Of a DNA stretch of 29,149 nucleotides, positions 9,294-18,552 are shown piece by piece. The stretch comes from Discostella pseudostelligera (taxonomy: Eukaryota > Bacillariophyta > Thalassiosirophyceae > Thalassiosirales > Thalassiosiraceae), in assembly GCA_036940085.1 (NCBI GenBank), contig JALLBK010000123.1, forward strand, positions 1 through 29,149, written 5' to 3'. Position numbers and translations under genes: made by a program. The stretch's first letter is position 1; each line of letters begins with the position of its first letter. Under the pieces are notes generated by a model, which had not been told where the DNA came from, made no database searches, and saw only the letters and a program-made list of their open reading frames with translations.

Positions 9294-11252
9294 TCAAAGC
9301 GGAATATTGGAATGTTTTCGTAGAATAGTGTCCATCTTCTTCGTTCGCAACAACCTCAAATCATCACATATAATTCGCCGAGTCTCGCTTGGTTCAATGA
9401 CATCATCGATATATCCCCGCTGTGCGGCAACCATTGGATTGGCAAATCGCTCGGTATACTCGGCAGTATTCCGTTCCACATCCTGTCCACGGAAGATAAT
9501 CTCCACAGCGCCCTTGGCACCCATTACTGCAATCTCGGCACCGGGCCATGCGTAATTCGCATCTCCCTTCAAATGCTTCGATGACATCACATCGTAGGCA
9601 CCACCATAGGCCTTACGCGAGATAACGGTGATTTTCGGTACTGTCGCTTGAGCGTATGCAAATAGCAATTTGGCACCATGTCGAATAATCCCACCATGCT
9701 CCTGGCCAGTGCCGGGTAAAAATCCAGGCACATCGACAAAGGTGACAATGGGAATATTGAAACAATCACAAAATCGAACGAAGCGTGCTGCCTTGGTCGA
9801 GGCACCGATATCCAAACATCCAGCAAGTACCATGGGATTGTTCCCAACGACACCCACAGTCCGACCTTCCATTCTACCAAAAGCAGTAACAATATTCTTG
9901 GCATTCTCAGGCATGATTTCAAACATGGAACCGTTGTCCAATACCTCTCGAATAATATCTTTCATATCGTAGGGCATATTGGGATCATCGGGCACCAATT
10001 GATCCAATGCTGGGACACTCCTATTCGGATCATCCGTCACTGGACGGACGGGGAGTGTCGCTGCGTCGTTGCTGCTGGGAAGTAACTCCAATAGTGTTCT
10101 CATGGCGCGTAATGCAGCGACATCGCTGGGGTAGGAACCATGGGCAACACCACTCTTCCCACCCGCGTGGACCGACGAACCTCCCAATTCTTCCTTCGTT
10201 ACTGTTTCGTTCGTTACCGTTTTGACGACTTCGGGACCGGTAACGAACATGTAGGATGTATTCTCAATCATAAAGATAAAGTCTGTCATTGCGGGGCTGT
10301 AGACGGCACCACCAGCACAGGGACCCATTACGACGGATATTTGTGGGATCTTGAATGTGTCAAAGAATGCGCATCCAAAACAAATGAGAAAATGGCAAGT
10401 AAGGGACATGATAATACCAACGACGAGAAGCATACTTACAACTCCAGAAGCATCCACATTGCGTTGGAAGATATCCGCATATCCAGCAAGAGAGTCGGCT
10501 CCCTCTTGGATGCGTGCCCCTTTAAAGAATGGGATGAACATGTTATCAGTTCTCATTCATTTCAAAAAATAATGAAACAAAAGTCAATGATATGACTCAC
10601 CTCCCGAATCATTCAATCCAATGACAGGTGCACCCACCCTCAACGCCATATCCATAATCTTTCCAATTTTCTTAGCATGCGCCTCTCCCAATGAGCCACC
10701 ATAAACCGTAAAATCCTGTGCAAAGCAGTAGACACGACGACCATGAATCAACCCATGTCCTGTGACCACGCCATCCCCCGCCATGATAGAGTCAGGTGTT
10801 GACGACATTCCAAAATCATGACAACGGTGTGTGACTAATGCATCGACTTCACGAAAGGAGTTGGCATCGAATAGTAACTCAATCCGTTCACGTGCGGTGA
10901 GTGATCCCTTTTCATGTTGTTTATTGATGCGTTTCAATCCGCCCCCGAGGAGAGATTGTTCTTTTGTTACAGAAAGACGATCACGGAAGGTGCGTTTGAT
11001 GGTCGATGGATGAGTTGTTGTGGCGTGGGTGGAGGCTTCGTCTTGGTGGACAATGTGATGAGTGGTGGTGGAGAAGGGGGCTTTCATAGTCGGCGTTCTC
11101 GTTGCCAACGACGCCGCCGCCACCGCCGATGATGGCGCCGCGGCAAGGGAAATTGAGCGAATGACGGAGACTTTGGCGACATTGCAAAGCCCAATGAGAT
11201 TAGTCGACTTTCGAAGGAGCGGATGGTGTGCCATCATCAACATGGTCATCAT
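9294..11252 (-). CDS. PCCB: Propionyl-CoA carboxylase beta chain, mitochondrial
   Basis: Exons, in order of transcription, are 11252-10601, 10519-10440 and 10349-9294, giving 595 residues. The beta subunit is the carboxyltransferase of the biotin enzyme that makes methylmalonyl-CoA from propionyl-CoA (branched-chain amino acid and odd-chain fatty acid breakdown). The first 65 residues are basic, Ser/Ala-rich and without acidic residues, a mitochondrial presequence. Conserved parts include [78 protein letters not shown] and [16 protein letters not shown] (acyl-CoA and carboxybiotin pockets), ending in RKHSNIPL as in animal PCCB. Intron 1 (10520-10600, 81 bp) and intron 2 (10350-10439, 90 bp) are GT-AG; intron 2 is stop-free in frame. 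The acyl pocket and C-terminus favour propionyl-CoA over methylcrotonyl-CoA or acetyl-CoA carboxylase. Divergent partner: the TraB-like gene. Confidence 0.95.
10350..10439 (-). other. PCCB intron 2, length a multiple of 3 and stop-free
   Basis: GTAAGT at 10439 to TTCAAG at 10350, 90 bp, phase 0. Read through, it would insert 30 hydrophobic residues between DASGV and IPQISVV, where PCCB proteins have none. Confidence 0.85.
10520..10600 (-). other. PCCB intron 1
   Basis: GTGAGT at 10600 to TTTAAAG at 10520, 81 bp, phase 1. Splicing joins NDSGG to ARIQEG, an invariant stretch of the family. The unspliced frame meets TGA four codons after the donor. Confidence 0.9.
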
Positions 11253-11518
11253 TGCTGCCGATGTTGGGGTCGGCGTCGTCGATTGAATTGGTCCATGTCA
11301 ACAAAAAGTAAGGCGAGAGTTCGGTTCGGTGTTCGGTTTTGGGTTTTGGATTTGGATTTGGCTTCAATGTTCCCGCCAAAAGTTGGGAAGATCGAATAGA
11401 TATTTCTCGGTAATAGAGAGATAGAGTATCTAGCAGCACCCCTACTTCATCTTCTAGCTTTGGTGATATCCTTTTAGTTCCCGCGGCCCTGGCTTGGTGA
11501 AATAAAATTACAAGCATC
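11253..11518. promoter_or_regulatory. Shared promoter of PCCB and the TraB-like gene, with an E2F-like site
   Basis: This 266-bp region lies between divergent starts. It contains TTCCCGCCAAAA at 11370-11381, on the other strand TTTTGGCGGGAA, a good match to the E2F/DP consensus. A TTTTGGGTTTTGGATTTGG tract lies just left of it (about 11336-11360). I see no clear TATA box. Whether the site serves one gene or both cannot be told from the sequence. Confidence 0.5.
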
Positions 11519-13312
11519 ATGCCCCCCTTCAGCTGCAGCTTGTCCAGCGCTTCCCTCGTCGCTCTCATCCTTTCCAACATTAATTTCGGGGCGGCATATT
11601 ATTTTCCCTCCGTCAACACTGATCCTGACAAACGGCGCTTTTATCGGCATAGGTGTACCAGAATGGCGTCGTCAGCGTCGTCTGACTTGGATGCCGACGG
11701 ACAAGGTAGCAGCCTACGCATCAGTACCAGTAGCATGTACCCCACACCGTACATTCGAATCCAAAAGACTGGTCGGCATTACGATATTCAAACAGCAATA
11801 ACAACTTTCCAACGAATGAATCATCTTGACGATGATTCACCTCCTTTTAATTGCAACAAGCCAACAACAATACCGACGATTACGGTGGATCTACATGCTC
11901 AAATTCATTTCGGAGATTTATCTTACTACCAATATTTCAATGATGAAAATGCATTCAGCTCTCGATATGACAACGTTCTCTATGAATTGATTGTTCAGGA
12001 TGAATTTCTTGCTCCACACTCATCATTATCAATGCCACCACGTGAAGTTAGGGGCAATGCACATCTGACACAATTGACGCCCATTGTGCAAAGAGGAAAA
12101 GAACTAAATCCCATTACACCTACGCAAGCGGATCGAAACACTGCATCTACTTATGGACTGCAATGTCAAATTGATGGTATACAGTACTGCAAAGAGGGAT
12201 GGATACATGCTGATTTGACGCGTGAGGAGTTTATTCGATTGTTGAACCAACAACCACCAGACGACGAGCAAGCACAACAAAGAACAAATCCGCAACAGCC
12301 ACTATGGGCACTGGCATCGACATCCGCCTCCTTTCCTGGATCAGAATTCGTCACGGCGCTATTGCGTCCACTCACGACATCCACCGACGCAAGTGGCACA
12401 CTCACACGTCGACTCTTCACCCATTTATTCTTGCCTGGAGATGCATTATCGGGATGGATCCGTGCCATATTGTGGTTGGGTGTGCCGACACCGGAATTAT
12501 CAATCATGTTAGTAGATTGGTCGAGTTTGTCATACATTGGTCGACAATCCCGTCGTCGTGGTGGTGGTGGTGGTGGTGAAAATTCCAAGAGAGATGGAAG
12601 TGACAATACCAACAACAATATTGCACCAATCTCTCCAATAGCCGCTCCTGTCTTATTATCACTCCTTACCGGAAATTGGGGCACGGCGCGTCGATTAGTC
12701 TTTGGGCAGGTATTGGTGAGTGGACAATCCAACTTGGATACCAGTAAAAATGGTGTTTTAATTGATAAGCGGAATGTGCGTGCTATGGATGTGATGCGGG
12801 CATGTCTATCTTCGCCCTCATCAATAATGCGAGAGGGAACGAATGTAGAGAAACGAATTGCGTTACTCTATGGAGCAGGCCATTGTCGGGATTTGCATCG
12901 TCGGCTAGTCCAAGAGGAGGGAATGACACCGATACGCACGGAATGGCGTACGGCCTTTCGAGCTACCGCACCGCGATGGGGAGATTTCATGACCACTACG
13001 GATGATCGAACCGTCAAATTATCAAAGGATATTGCATCAACTTCTTTGCCGTCATCGATTAGTGTATCAAACTTAGACTCGGTCGCCGTTGGTTTGGTCA
13101 TTTTACCAATGTATTTGCTATTAGGTGGATTAGATTGGGTCTCAACAATTGGTGACTTGGGAAACGCACTCGAAGGTAGGGAGTACCTTGACGGGGTTGC
13201 AGCTGCGTTACTCTACCTTGTTAGGCACGTGGCGTTGTATGTGGGCATTTCAAAGTTTGTGGTGGATTGGGGAGGCAACGATGGTGTTTTCGATGACGAC
13301 GAGAGGGCATAA
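11519..13312 (+). CDS. TraB/GumN-like protein with N-terminal targeting signal and two C-terminal TM segments
   Basis: Single exon, 597 residues, ATG at 11519. Residues of about 8-25 are hydrophobic, then comes FGAAYYFPSV. This could be the two-part plastid presequence of diatoms with Tyr instead of Phe after the signal-peptide cleavage site. The TraB/PrgY/GumN pattern can be read in order: TVDLHAQIHFGDLSYYQYFN (GxxH-like motif degenerate, His130), DNVLYELIVQ, GLQCQIDGIQYCKEGWIHAD, VLIDKRNVRAMDVM, then RIALLYGAGHCRDLHRRL (His455) and EWRTAFRA. Two hydrophobic segments follow (about 530-550 and 565-585). TraB-like proteins have an EreA/ChaN-related fold; some are proposed proteases or act in membrane stress, but the biochemistry is unsettled. 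A (GGT)n run codes for six glycines near residue 350, in a loop. It is convergent with the SfsA gene, with 108 bp between stops. Confidence 0.7.
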   Translation: MPPFSCSLSSASLVALILSNINFGAAYYFPSVNTDPDKRRFYRHRCTRMASSASSDLDADGQGSSLRISTSSMYPTPYIRIQKTGRHYDIQTAITTFQRMNHLDDDSPPFNCNKPTTIPTITVDLHAQIHFGDLSYYQYFNDENAFSSRYDNVLYELIVQDEFLAPHSSLSMPPREVRGNAHLTQLTPIVQRGKELNPITPTQADRNTASTYGLQCQIDGIQYCKEGWIHADLTREEFIRLLNQQPPDDEQAQQRTNPQQPLWALASTSASFPGSEFVTALLRPLTTSTDASGTLTRRLFTHLFLPGDALSGWIRAILWLGVPTPELSIMLVDWSSLSYIGRQSRRRGGGGGGENSKRDGSDNTNNNIAPISPIAAPVLLSLLTGNWGTARRLVFGQVLVSGQSNLDTSKNGVLIDKRNVRAMDVMRACLSSPSSIMREGTNVEKRIALLYGAGHCRDLHRRLVQEEGMTPIRTEWRTAFRATAPRWGDFMTTTDDRTVKLSKDIASTSLPSSISVSNLDSVAVGLVILPMYLLLGGLDWVSTIGDLGNALEGREYLDGVAAALLYLVRHVALYVGISKFVVDWGGNDGVFDDDERA

Positions 13313-13420
13313 TCTGAGAGCACTTCCTCTGAATATAAAATAGACCGACAATGACATTGCAATGCTTACGACTTCTTTTAGTATCAGAGTACATCACAGT
13401 TTGTTTACAATAAGCACTCA

Positions 13421-14770
13421 TCACACGTGCACAGGAATGATTCCATCAAAGAAACACTGCCCCTCCTCAGTCCATCGGACTCGGACTGCCAGCGCCTTCA
13501 CACCCGACCTAACGACCTCCTCCAATAATTCTGCAAAAACAGGACACTTCTCTCTACACGCCCGAACACTTTGACAGTCAGATCGATTGACAATGAACAA
13601 GACTACTGGAGTGACATCCTCATTGAGCAATGACTGCAAGTTTCGTAGATGCTTACATGCACGTTCCGACACTACCGGTCTACCATCAAATTTCTGCCCT
13701 CGGGTTCTTCCCCATGGAAACAATGCACTTCGTTGGTATCCCTCCTTCTTTTCATTGATGCTATTAGTGGAAGGTGGCGCCACGATAATACAGTCGCCAG
13801 GTCCAGATGGAGTTGGCTCCGTTCCAGATTCAAAATCGGCACACACGACATTCTTTACTTCAAAGACAACACGGTGCGATGATTCGCCGTTGTTGTGAGT
13901 TTGAGTAAGCGAAATTTGGAAATCTACCCGACTATCACCCAATGTGACTTGCTGACTGAGGCTGATTTTGTTTCTATGCAATGTATTATCTTTGACGATT
14001 GCATTCGTCGTCGTTGTTGCATTATTCTGTGGTAGTTGGTCAACAGTTTGTCCTCCTTTCTTTGGACTAGCTGCCTTCTTTTGACTCTCCTTCTTTTTGC
14101 TACTGTTGACATCGTTGACAGGTCCAAGTTCAAAGCCACTCTTCAAAGGCATTGCCTCTCGGAGTAATCCCAATTTCAACACTTCCTCGGCAATCAATTC
14201 TCCTAGGCGAGGATGTGCTCCTACCAATACCCCAAGATCTGTCGAGTCATCGTCTGATGATGCTGTAGTTGACAAACCACCTAAAGGTGCACCACGTACC
14301 AACTCAATAGAATGCGAAGTTTTACCCTCACCACCTCGTTCAGATAAGTAAATCTCCGATCCCACGACGCACATCCCACCGACATCCAATGCCGGGGCGT
14401 GTGCCAATACGGTCGCTGCTTTCATCGTCGTCGCCTTTCCATTATCATCCAGGAGGGAAACATCTGCCACGTACGGTGATCGAATGGCCGCACTTGGACG
14501 TTTGACCAGCGTACCCCGGACGAGTTTCCCCAAGTCAAGCAACGGTGGCATACCGTCATAGGACGAAAATGGAATCAACTTCTTTCTACGTTTCGTCGAT
14601 GGCAGTGACGTTGCCGCATCATCTTTCTGTGAGCACTCTACACCTACACTGTCGGTTCGATGGCCCTGCAGTGTTGTTGGTTGCGAAGGCAAAGCCCTGT
14701 TTGAATTTCTTGTCGTTCTTGTCATGGAGGTAGGAGAGGATAGAGCGAAGGCCAAGATGATCCATCGCAT
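13421..14770 (-). CDS. sfsA: SfsA-family protein (sugar fermentation stimulation protein A homologue)
   Basis: Single exon, 449 residues, about twice the bacterial length (about 235). The N-terminal part (residues of about 85-150: LVRGTLVKRPS, SPYVADVSLLDDNG, LAHAPALDVGGM) matches the OB-fold half of SfsA. A low-complexity insert rich in Lys, Ser and Gln (about 215-270) separates it from the C-terminal half. This shows DSRVDFQISL (Asp283), RVVFEVKNVVCAD (Glu304, Lys306), ALFPWGRTRGQK, VSERACKHLRNL and PVVLFIVNR. The D...ExK arrangement is that of PD-(D/E)XK nucleases, to which SfsA is related. Bacterial SfsA binds DNA and its physiological role is unclear. The first 13 residues (MRWIILAFALSSP) could be a signal sequence, with organelle import possible. 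The family is mainly bacterial and archaeal, so an endosymbiotic or lateral origin is likely. Divergent partner: HisN. Confidence 0.8.
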   Translation of the reverse strand: MRWIILAFALSSPTSMTRTTRNSNRALPSQPTTLQGHRTDSVGVECSQKDDAATSLPSTKRRKKLIPFSSYDGMPPLLDLGKLVRGTLVKRPSAAIRSPYVADVSLLDDNGKATTMKAATVLAHAPALDVGGMCVVGSEIYLSERGGEGKTSHSIELVRGAPLGGLSTTASSDDDSTDLGVLVGAHPRLGELIAEEVLKLGLLREAMPLKSGFELGPVNDVNSSKKKESQKKAASPKKGGQTVDQLPQNNATTTTNAIVKDNTLHRNKISLSQQVTLGDSRVDFQISLTQTHNNGESSHRVVFEVKNVVCADFESGTEPTPSGPGDCIIVAPPSTNSINEKKEGYQRSALFPWGRTRGQKFDGRPVVSERACKHLRNLQSLLNEDVTPVVLFIVNRSDCQSVRACREKCPVFAELLEEVVRSGVKALAVRVRWTEEGQCFFDGIIPVHV

Positions 14771-15184
14771 ATTCTAAGCATTTCATTGTCACCACCTGCC
14801 ATCTCTGCCATGGCGGCCGTCATGGTGAACAGCGGTAGCCTGCGGCAGTGTATTGTGTGACACTGACGCAGAAAATTTGATGTTCCCGCCATTTCTATGG
14901 CGGGAAGTGACGTCTTCGATAAAGATTCGTTCTAATTTAGCCCCAAAAGCAGATGCGAAGCATGAATGACCTCTCCAACTCCAACCCGTTGGAACAAACA
15001 AAACAGCAGGCATGCCGAAGGCGATGGCGAATCTCGAGCCACTCCGCAGTTCCCGGCGGAAATGCCTCTCCCGCATCTCGCATCTCGCATCTCTGCATCT
15101 GCGTCTCCTATTTATCTCCTACCCCAATCAACCACAACCACAGCATAATAATTTCATGACGACGACCTACAATTCCTATTGACA
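14771..15184. promoter_or_regulatory. Shared promoter of the SfsA and HisN genes with E2F-like inverted repeat and CRE-like site
   Basis: This 414-bp region lies between divergent starts. At 14883-14892 TTCCCGCCAT and at 14897-14906 ATGGCGGGAA form an exact inverted repeat with a 4-bp spacer, each arm an E2F-like core. TGACGTC (bZIP/CRE-like) follows directly at 14908-14914. A further TTCCCGGCGGAAAT palindrome-like stretch lies at about 15050-15063, and a run of CATCTCGCATCTCGCATCTCTGCATCT repeats at about 15073-15099 is probably in the HisN leader. The minus open frame across this stretch looks spurious. Confidence 0.5.
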
Positions 15185-16390
15185 ATGAGGGCTCCATCTT
15201 CAAATAGTAGCGGCTTCCTTGCCATTGCCATGATGGCTACAACAGCATCGAAATTCCTTCTTCATGCCGCTGCATTTCGAAATGCCGACCAGCCACCTGT
15301 CGTTGGCGGCATTCCCAAATGGGCCGATGTCGAGAAGAACAATCCGTCGCCATCATCGCCATCACCACTTCTGCCCGATGCCGATGCTGCTGAATCGTCA
15401 TCTTCTCAGCTCGATGAATTTGCCGCCTTCGCACATCAACTTGCCAACGCTGCCCGGAAAGAAATTGCACCGTACTGGCGACGAGGTCGACATGTCCTCG
15501 GACAGGAAATCAAATTAGAAGAAGGTCGATCGGAATTTCAATCGGCATCACCGGTCACACTTGCCGATCGGGCGGCGGAACGTGTAATGAGAGATTTGAT
15601 TACGAGTACTTTTCCCGATCATGGGATATATGGTGAAGAGTATGGGATTAAAGATGCAGATGCTGATTGGGTGTGGGTACTGGATCCCATTGATGGAACG
15701 CGGTCATTCATCACCGGCAAGCCATTGTTCGGCACGCTCATCTCGCTACTACACAAAGGCACTCCCGTTATTGGAATAATTGATCAATTCGTCTTGAATG
15801 AGCGCTGGTTAGGAATTGCCGGTAAACAATCTACACTCAATGGAGCACCAATTCGAACTGATGGAGCGAGACTGCTGTCGGATGCAGAAATGTATTCTAC
15901 AACGCCCGACATGTTCCAGAAGGGTGATGCATTGACAAAATTCGATGTCATGCGACGTGCAGTCCGAACTGCACATTATGGTGCCGATTGCTATGCGTAT
16001 GCACTTGTTGCTTCTGGTTTCGGCGCTGATCTTGTGTTAGAAGCTGATTTAGGCTTGTACGACTACTGTTCACTAGTGCCAATCCTTCAAGGAGCAGGTG
16101 GTGTCATATCCGACTGGTCGGGCGAGAGCTTAACGTTGGCAAATCACGACAAGTGCAAAGGACGAGTGTTGGCAAGTGCCAATCCGGTATTACATCGTCA
16201 AGCATTAGACATTCTGAATGCGCAGACTTCTGTGTCATCTGTTGTTGGTGACATTAGTCTAGCTGCAGCGGATGATGTGCTGTTATCTGTGCTCCATGAC
16301 AACTCCTCCAACCGTCATCATTCGAATGGTATCACTCCGTGGATTTGCGGTGTCATGCTCGGTGAGGCCATCGCCCACTATGCGCCGTAG
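15185..16390 (+). CDS. hisN: Histidinol-phosphate phosphatase, IMPase type, plastid-targeted
   Basis: Single exon, 401 residues from the ATG at 15185. The enzyme removes phosphate from histidinol phosphate, the next-to-last part of histidine synthesis. The N-terminus reads as signal peptide (FLAIAMMATTASKFLLH) followed by AAAF-RNA, a classic diatom ASAF-type motif with Phe at +1, so plastid import is expected. Metal-site motifs of the inositol monophosphatase superfamily are GEEYG and WVLDPIDGTRSFITGKPLFG. The following GIIDQFVLNERWLG and the metal ligand in GLYDYCSLVPILQGAGG (rather than WDxAA) are typical of the HisN/IMPL2 branch, as in plant HISN7. A C-terminal extension of about 50 residues beyond the catalytic domain is unassigned. 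It is convergent with KAP3, with only 67 bp between stop codons. An AATAATAAAATAAATG stretch at about 16427-16442 may serve as polyadenylation signal. Confidence 0.9.
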   Translation: MRAPSSNSSGFLAIAMMATTASKFLLHAAAFRNADQPPVVGGIPKWADVEKNNPSPSSPSPLLPDADAAESSSSQLDEFAAFAHQLANAARKEIAPYWRRGRHVLGQEIKLEEGRSEFQSASPVTLADRAAERVMRDLITSTFPDHGIYGEEYGIKDADADWVWVLDPIDGTRSFITGKPLFGTLISLLHKGTPVIGIIDQFVLNERWLGIAGKQSTLNGAPIRTDGARLLSDAEMYSTTPDMFQKGDALTKFDVMRRAVRTAHYGADCYAYALVASGFGADLVLEADLGLYDYCSLVPILQGAGGVISDWSGESLTLANHDKCKGRVLASANPVLHRQALDILNAQTSVSSVVGDISLAAADDVLLSVLHDNSSNRHHSNGITPWICGVMLGEAIAHYAP

Positions 16391-16456
16391 TTTACAGCAC
16401 AACCTTACTTCTATCTTTATTATTTGTAATAATAAAATAAATGTCAAGATTATTTG

Positions 16457-18479
16457 TTACTGGACCATCATCAGCGCCTCGTATCTCTGCTGTTGGATTG
16501 AGGAACTTATTTCTCCCGGTACTCCATCCTCGTCGCGATCAAGTTCGTCGATTAAGGTGAGGCATCTATGATAGAGGTGAGTGTGCGTGGTATACTGCCA
16601 ACCGATCAATCCTGCAATGCGACGATACGATGAAACTTACCTCTCAGCTGCGAACCGTACCGTCTCCTCTGCTTCTTTCAGGCATCCGAGCAAACCTTCC
16701 ATGACACCTTGATAGGTATCAGACGCAGAACTTCATTATCAGTGACGACGAAACGATGCATCGTTGAAACCAGAATCTTCTCTTTACTCACCTTCTCCAC
16801 CAAGAACTTGAAGTCTCGTCATCTCAATCAGCAAACAATGTTCATATATATGTAGAATCTGACGCGTCATTTCGGAATCTTGCTGATCTAAGAACACACT
16901 GTGAACGGTATTGAGTAGGTCGTTCGACGCAAGCCAATAACTGCACTCCTTACTCGAACATAACTCTCCAAACCATATGATGAGCTCAAGTTTGATGTCA
17001 TCGTGATATTGTTCGAGGAATAGTCTTTTGAAGATGTCAACAACACGAGACTTGTGGTCATCCAGCAGATCCGACCATTGCACTCCAGCGGGCAAATCGT
17101 AGCGTGTTAAGTTGTTCAAGACTCCGAACCATTCGACAAGCAAATCATCATTCTCGCATTCAAAGGTAGATTTTATTATGAAGTCGACATGCGCATCCCA
17201 GAAGTGTTTGTCCCAGTAGAGTCTCGAATGAAGGTATGGTTCTGGGTCCTTCACAATCCCAATGAGAGGATCAACGTTTTGGAAGTGAAGCGCTTGCGCC
17301 AGTCTAGTTTGAAGGAGATTCGTCCATCGGCACAAGTTCCTTGTAACCTTCAATAGAATTTGCAGAGTCACATCGTCGTCTTGAAACTTTCGTATGATAC
17401 CGAAAATCAGATCGATGACGCCGTTGCTAATTAGGTATTCACAACAGAGCGGTTGCAGAGTCGTCTGTTGGTGAAGGAGAATAACATCGGTGTTAGCCAT
17501 GACATTGAGACTCGATAAGATGATGCATCGCATTACTTACATTTGCAAGAAGCCCAGCGAGTGCTGCGTTAAGATGTTCATCTTTTGGAATATGCGTCAA
17601 CAGGTCGAGCAAGGAAGGCGATATACCAGCTTCGTACAGTTTGTGTTGATCTTCCTCGCGTGAACTCAGATGATAAATCAATTGAAGAGTATCGGTGCAT
17701 AGTGATGATTTCTGCAAGAATGCTAATAACCTTGCATGAATATCCATTGACGAAATCAAAGTGAGACATCCCTCGTGGAAGCTCAAGTTGAAAAACAAGA
17801 GAACGATGTCATTACGAATCGCCGTATTCAGTGGAGTGCAAAGAAGTTTGCCTAACTTCGAGATCACAGTGCATCCAGCACGCGACAGTTCGTGTGCAGT
17901 CTCCTCGAATATACTTGCCTTCTTTAGGAGAGAAATAGTTACGTGGAGATTTTCGGATGACTCGAGTGGCACGCAACGAGTCAGAACTTCCACCAGAGAC
18001 TTCTTGATCATCTTCCGAAGTAGAGTGATATCATCGGAGAGGTTGTCAAGGATACTCAGACAGACGAAGATGACACGCTCTTGCTTTGATGAAAATGAGT
18101 ATTGATGTGCAGTGGATGAGTCCGATGACATGTCTGATGGCACACGATGCCGAGCCCGTTTGCATTCCAACTTCACAACTCCTAACGCCAACGCTCCAAC
18201 ACGGTGACTCGACAACACTTCATGAAATTCTTCATTCAAAGACAGCGATAGGAATATCTTTCCAATTGCGAAAGTCAGCTCGATGGGTCGAGGAGAATCC
18301 TCTCCAAGTAGTCGAGCAAGCGCTGCAATGAGCTGGTGGTTCTGAATAACATCATCGAGAATTCCAACTGGTTCATCGACTAGCAACGAGAGCAGTTTAT
18401 TGATACCCTTTATCTCATCTTCTGGAGACCCATACAATAGCTCCAATGCTTCGTCGACGACTTGATTGACGCCGTGCAT
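16457..18479 (-). CDS. KAP3: Kinesin-2 accessory subunit KAP3 (kinesin-associated protein)
   Basis: Exons, in order of transcription, are 18479-17541, 17464-16792, 16707-16641 and 16565-16457, giving 595 residues. KAP is the non-motor armadillo subunit of heterotrimeric kinesin-2, which links the anterograde motor to cargo, including IFT trains. The whole protein is ARM-type helical repeats. Parts that match KAP are IRNDIVLLFFNLSFHEGCL, LQLIYHLSSREEDQHKLYEA, LVEWFGVLNNLTRYDLPAGV and IIWFGELCSSKECSYWLA, with a C-terminal DELDRDEDG. Introns are 17465-17540 (76 bp), 16708-16791 (84 bp) and 16566-16640 (75 bp), all GT-AG. Exon 3 is only 67 bp, and its acceptor was chosen because others give early stops. 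It is shorter than animal KAP3 (about 790), mainly at the N-terminus. The start codons of this gene and the IFT57-like gene are 73 bp apart. Another ARM protein remains possible. Confidence 0.75.
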
Positions 18480-18552
18480 GATGGCGAAGAGTGAGAGTCA
18501 GTTTTTAATTTTCAATTTCGTGAGCGTCCCAATCACAACTCACTATCTGTCG
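18480..18552. promoter_or_regulatory. 73-bp bidirectional promoter of KAP3 and IFT57-like
   Basis: Only 73 bp lie between the two divergent ATGs, so both 5' UTRs and core promoters share this stretch (or extend into the opposite gene). It contains a T-rich tract (GTTTTTAATTTTCAATTTCG, 18501-18520) and one CCAAT pentamer at 18529-18533. I see neither an RFX X-box (GTNRCC...RGYAAC) nor a GGCGGGAA element. Confidence 0.7.

Noticed and set aside
11200..11580. 126-codon minus-strand frame over the PCCB/TraB-like promoter
   Set aside because: It overlaps the starts of two well-supported genes and shows no family pattern.
14789..15076. 95-codon minus-strand open frame
   Set aside because: It lies in the divergent SfsA/HisN promoter, covers the E2F-like palindrome, and has no family-like pattern.
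15179..15184. Start of HisN at 15179
   Set aside because: That codon is TTG; the first ATG is at 15185 and gives a proper signal peptide with AAAF motif.
16566..16640. Alternative acceptors in the last KAP3 intron (TTGCAG and TTGGCAG)
   Set aside because: Both give stop codons within about 15 residues and no KAP-like C-terminus, unlike the acceptor before 16565.
18480..18552. RFX X-box in the ciliary bidirectional promoter
   Set aside because: No GTNRCC...RGYAAC pattern could be found on either strand.
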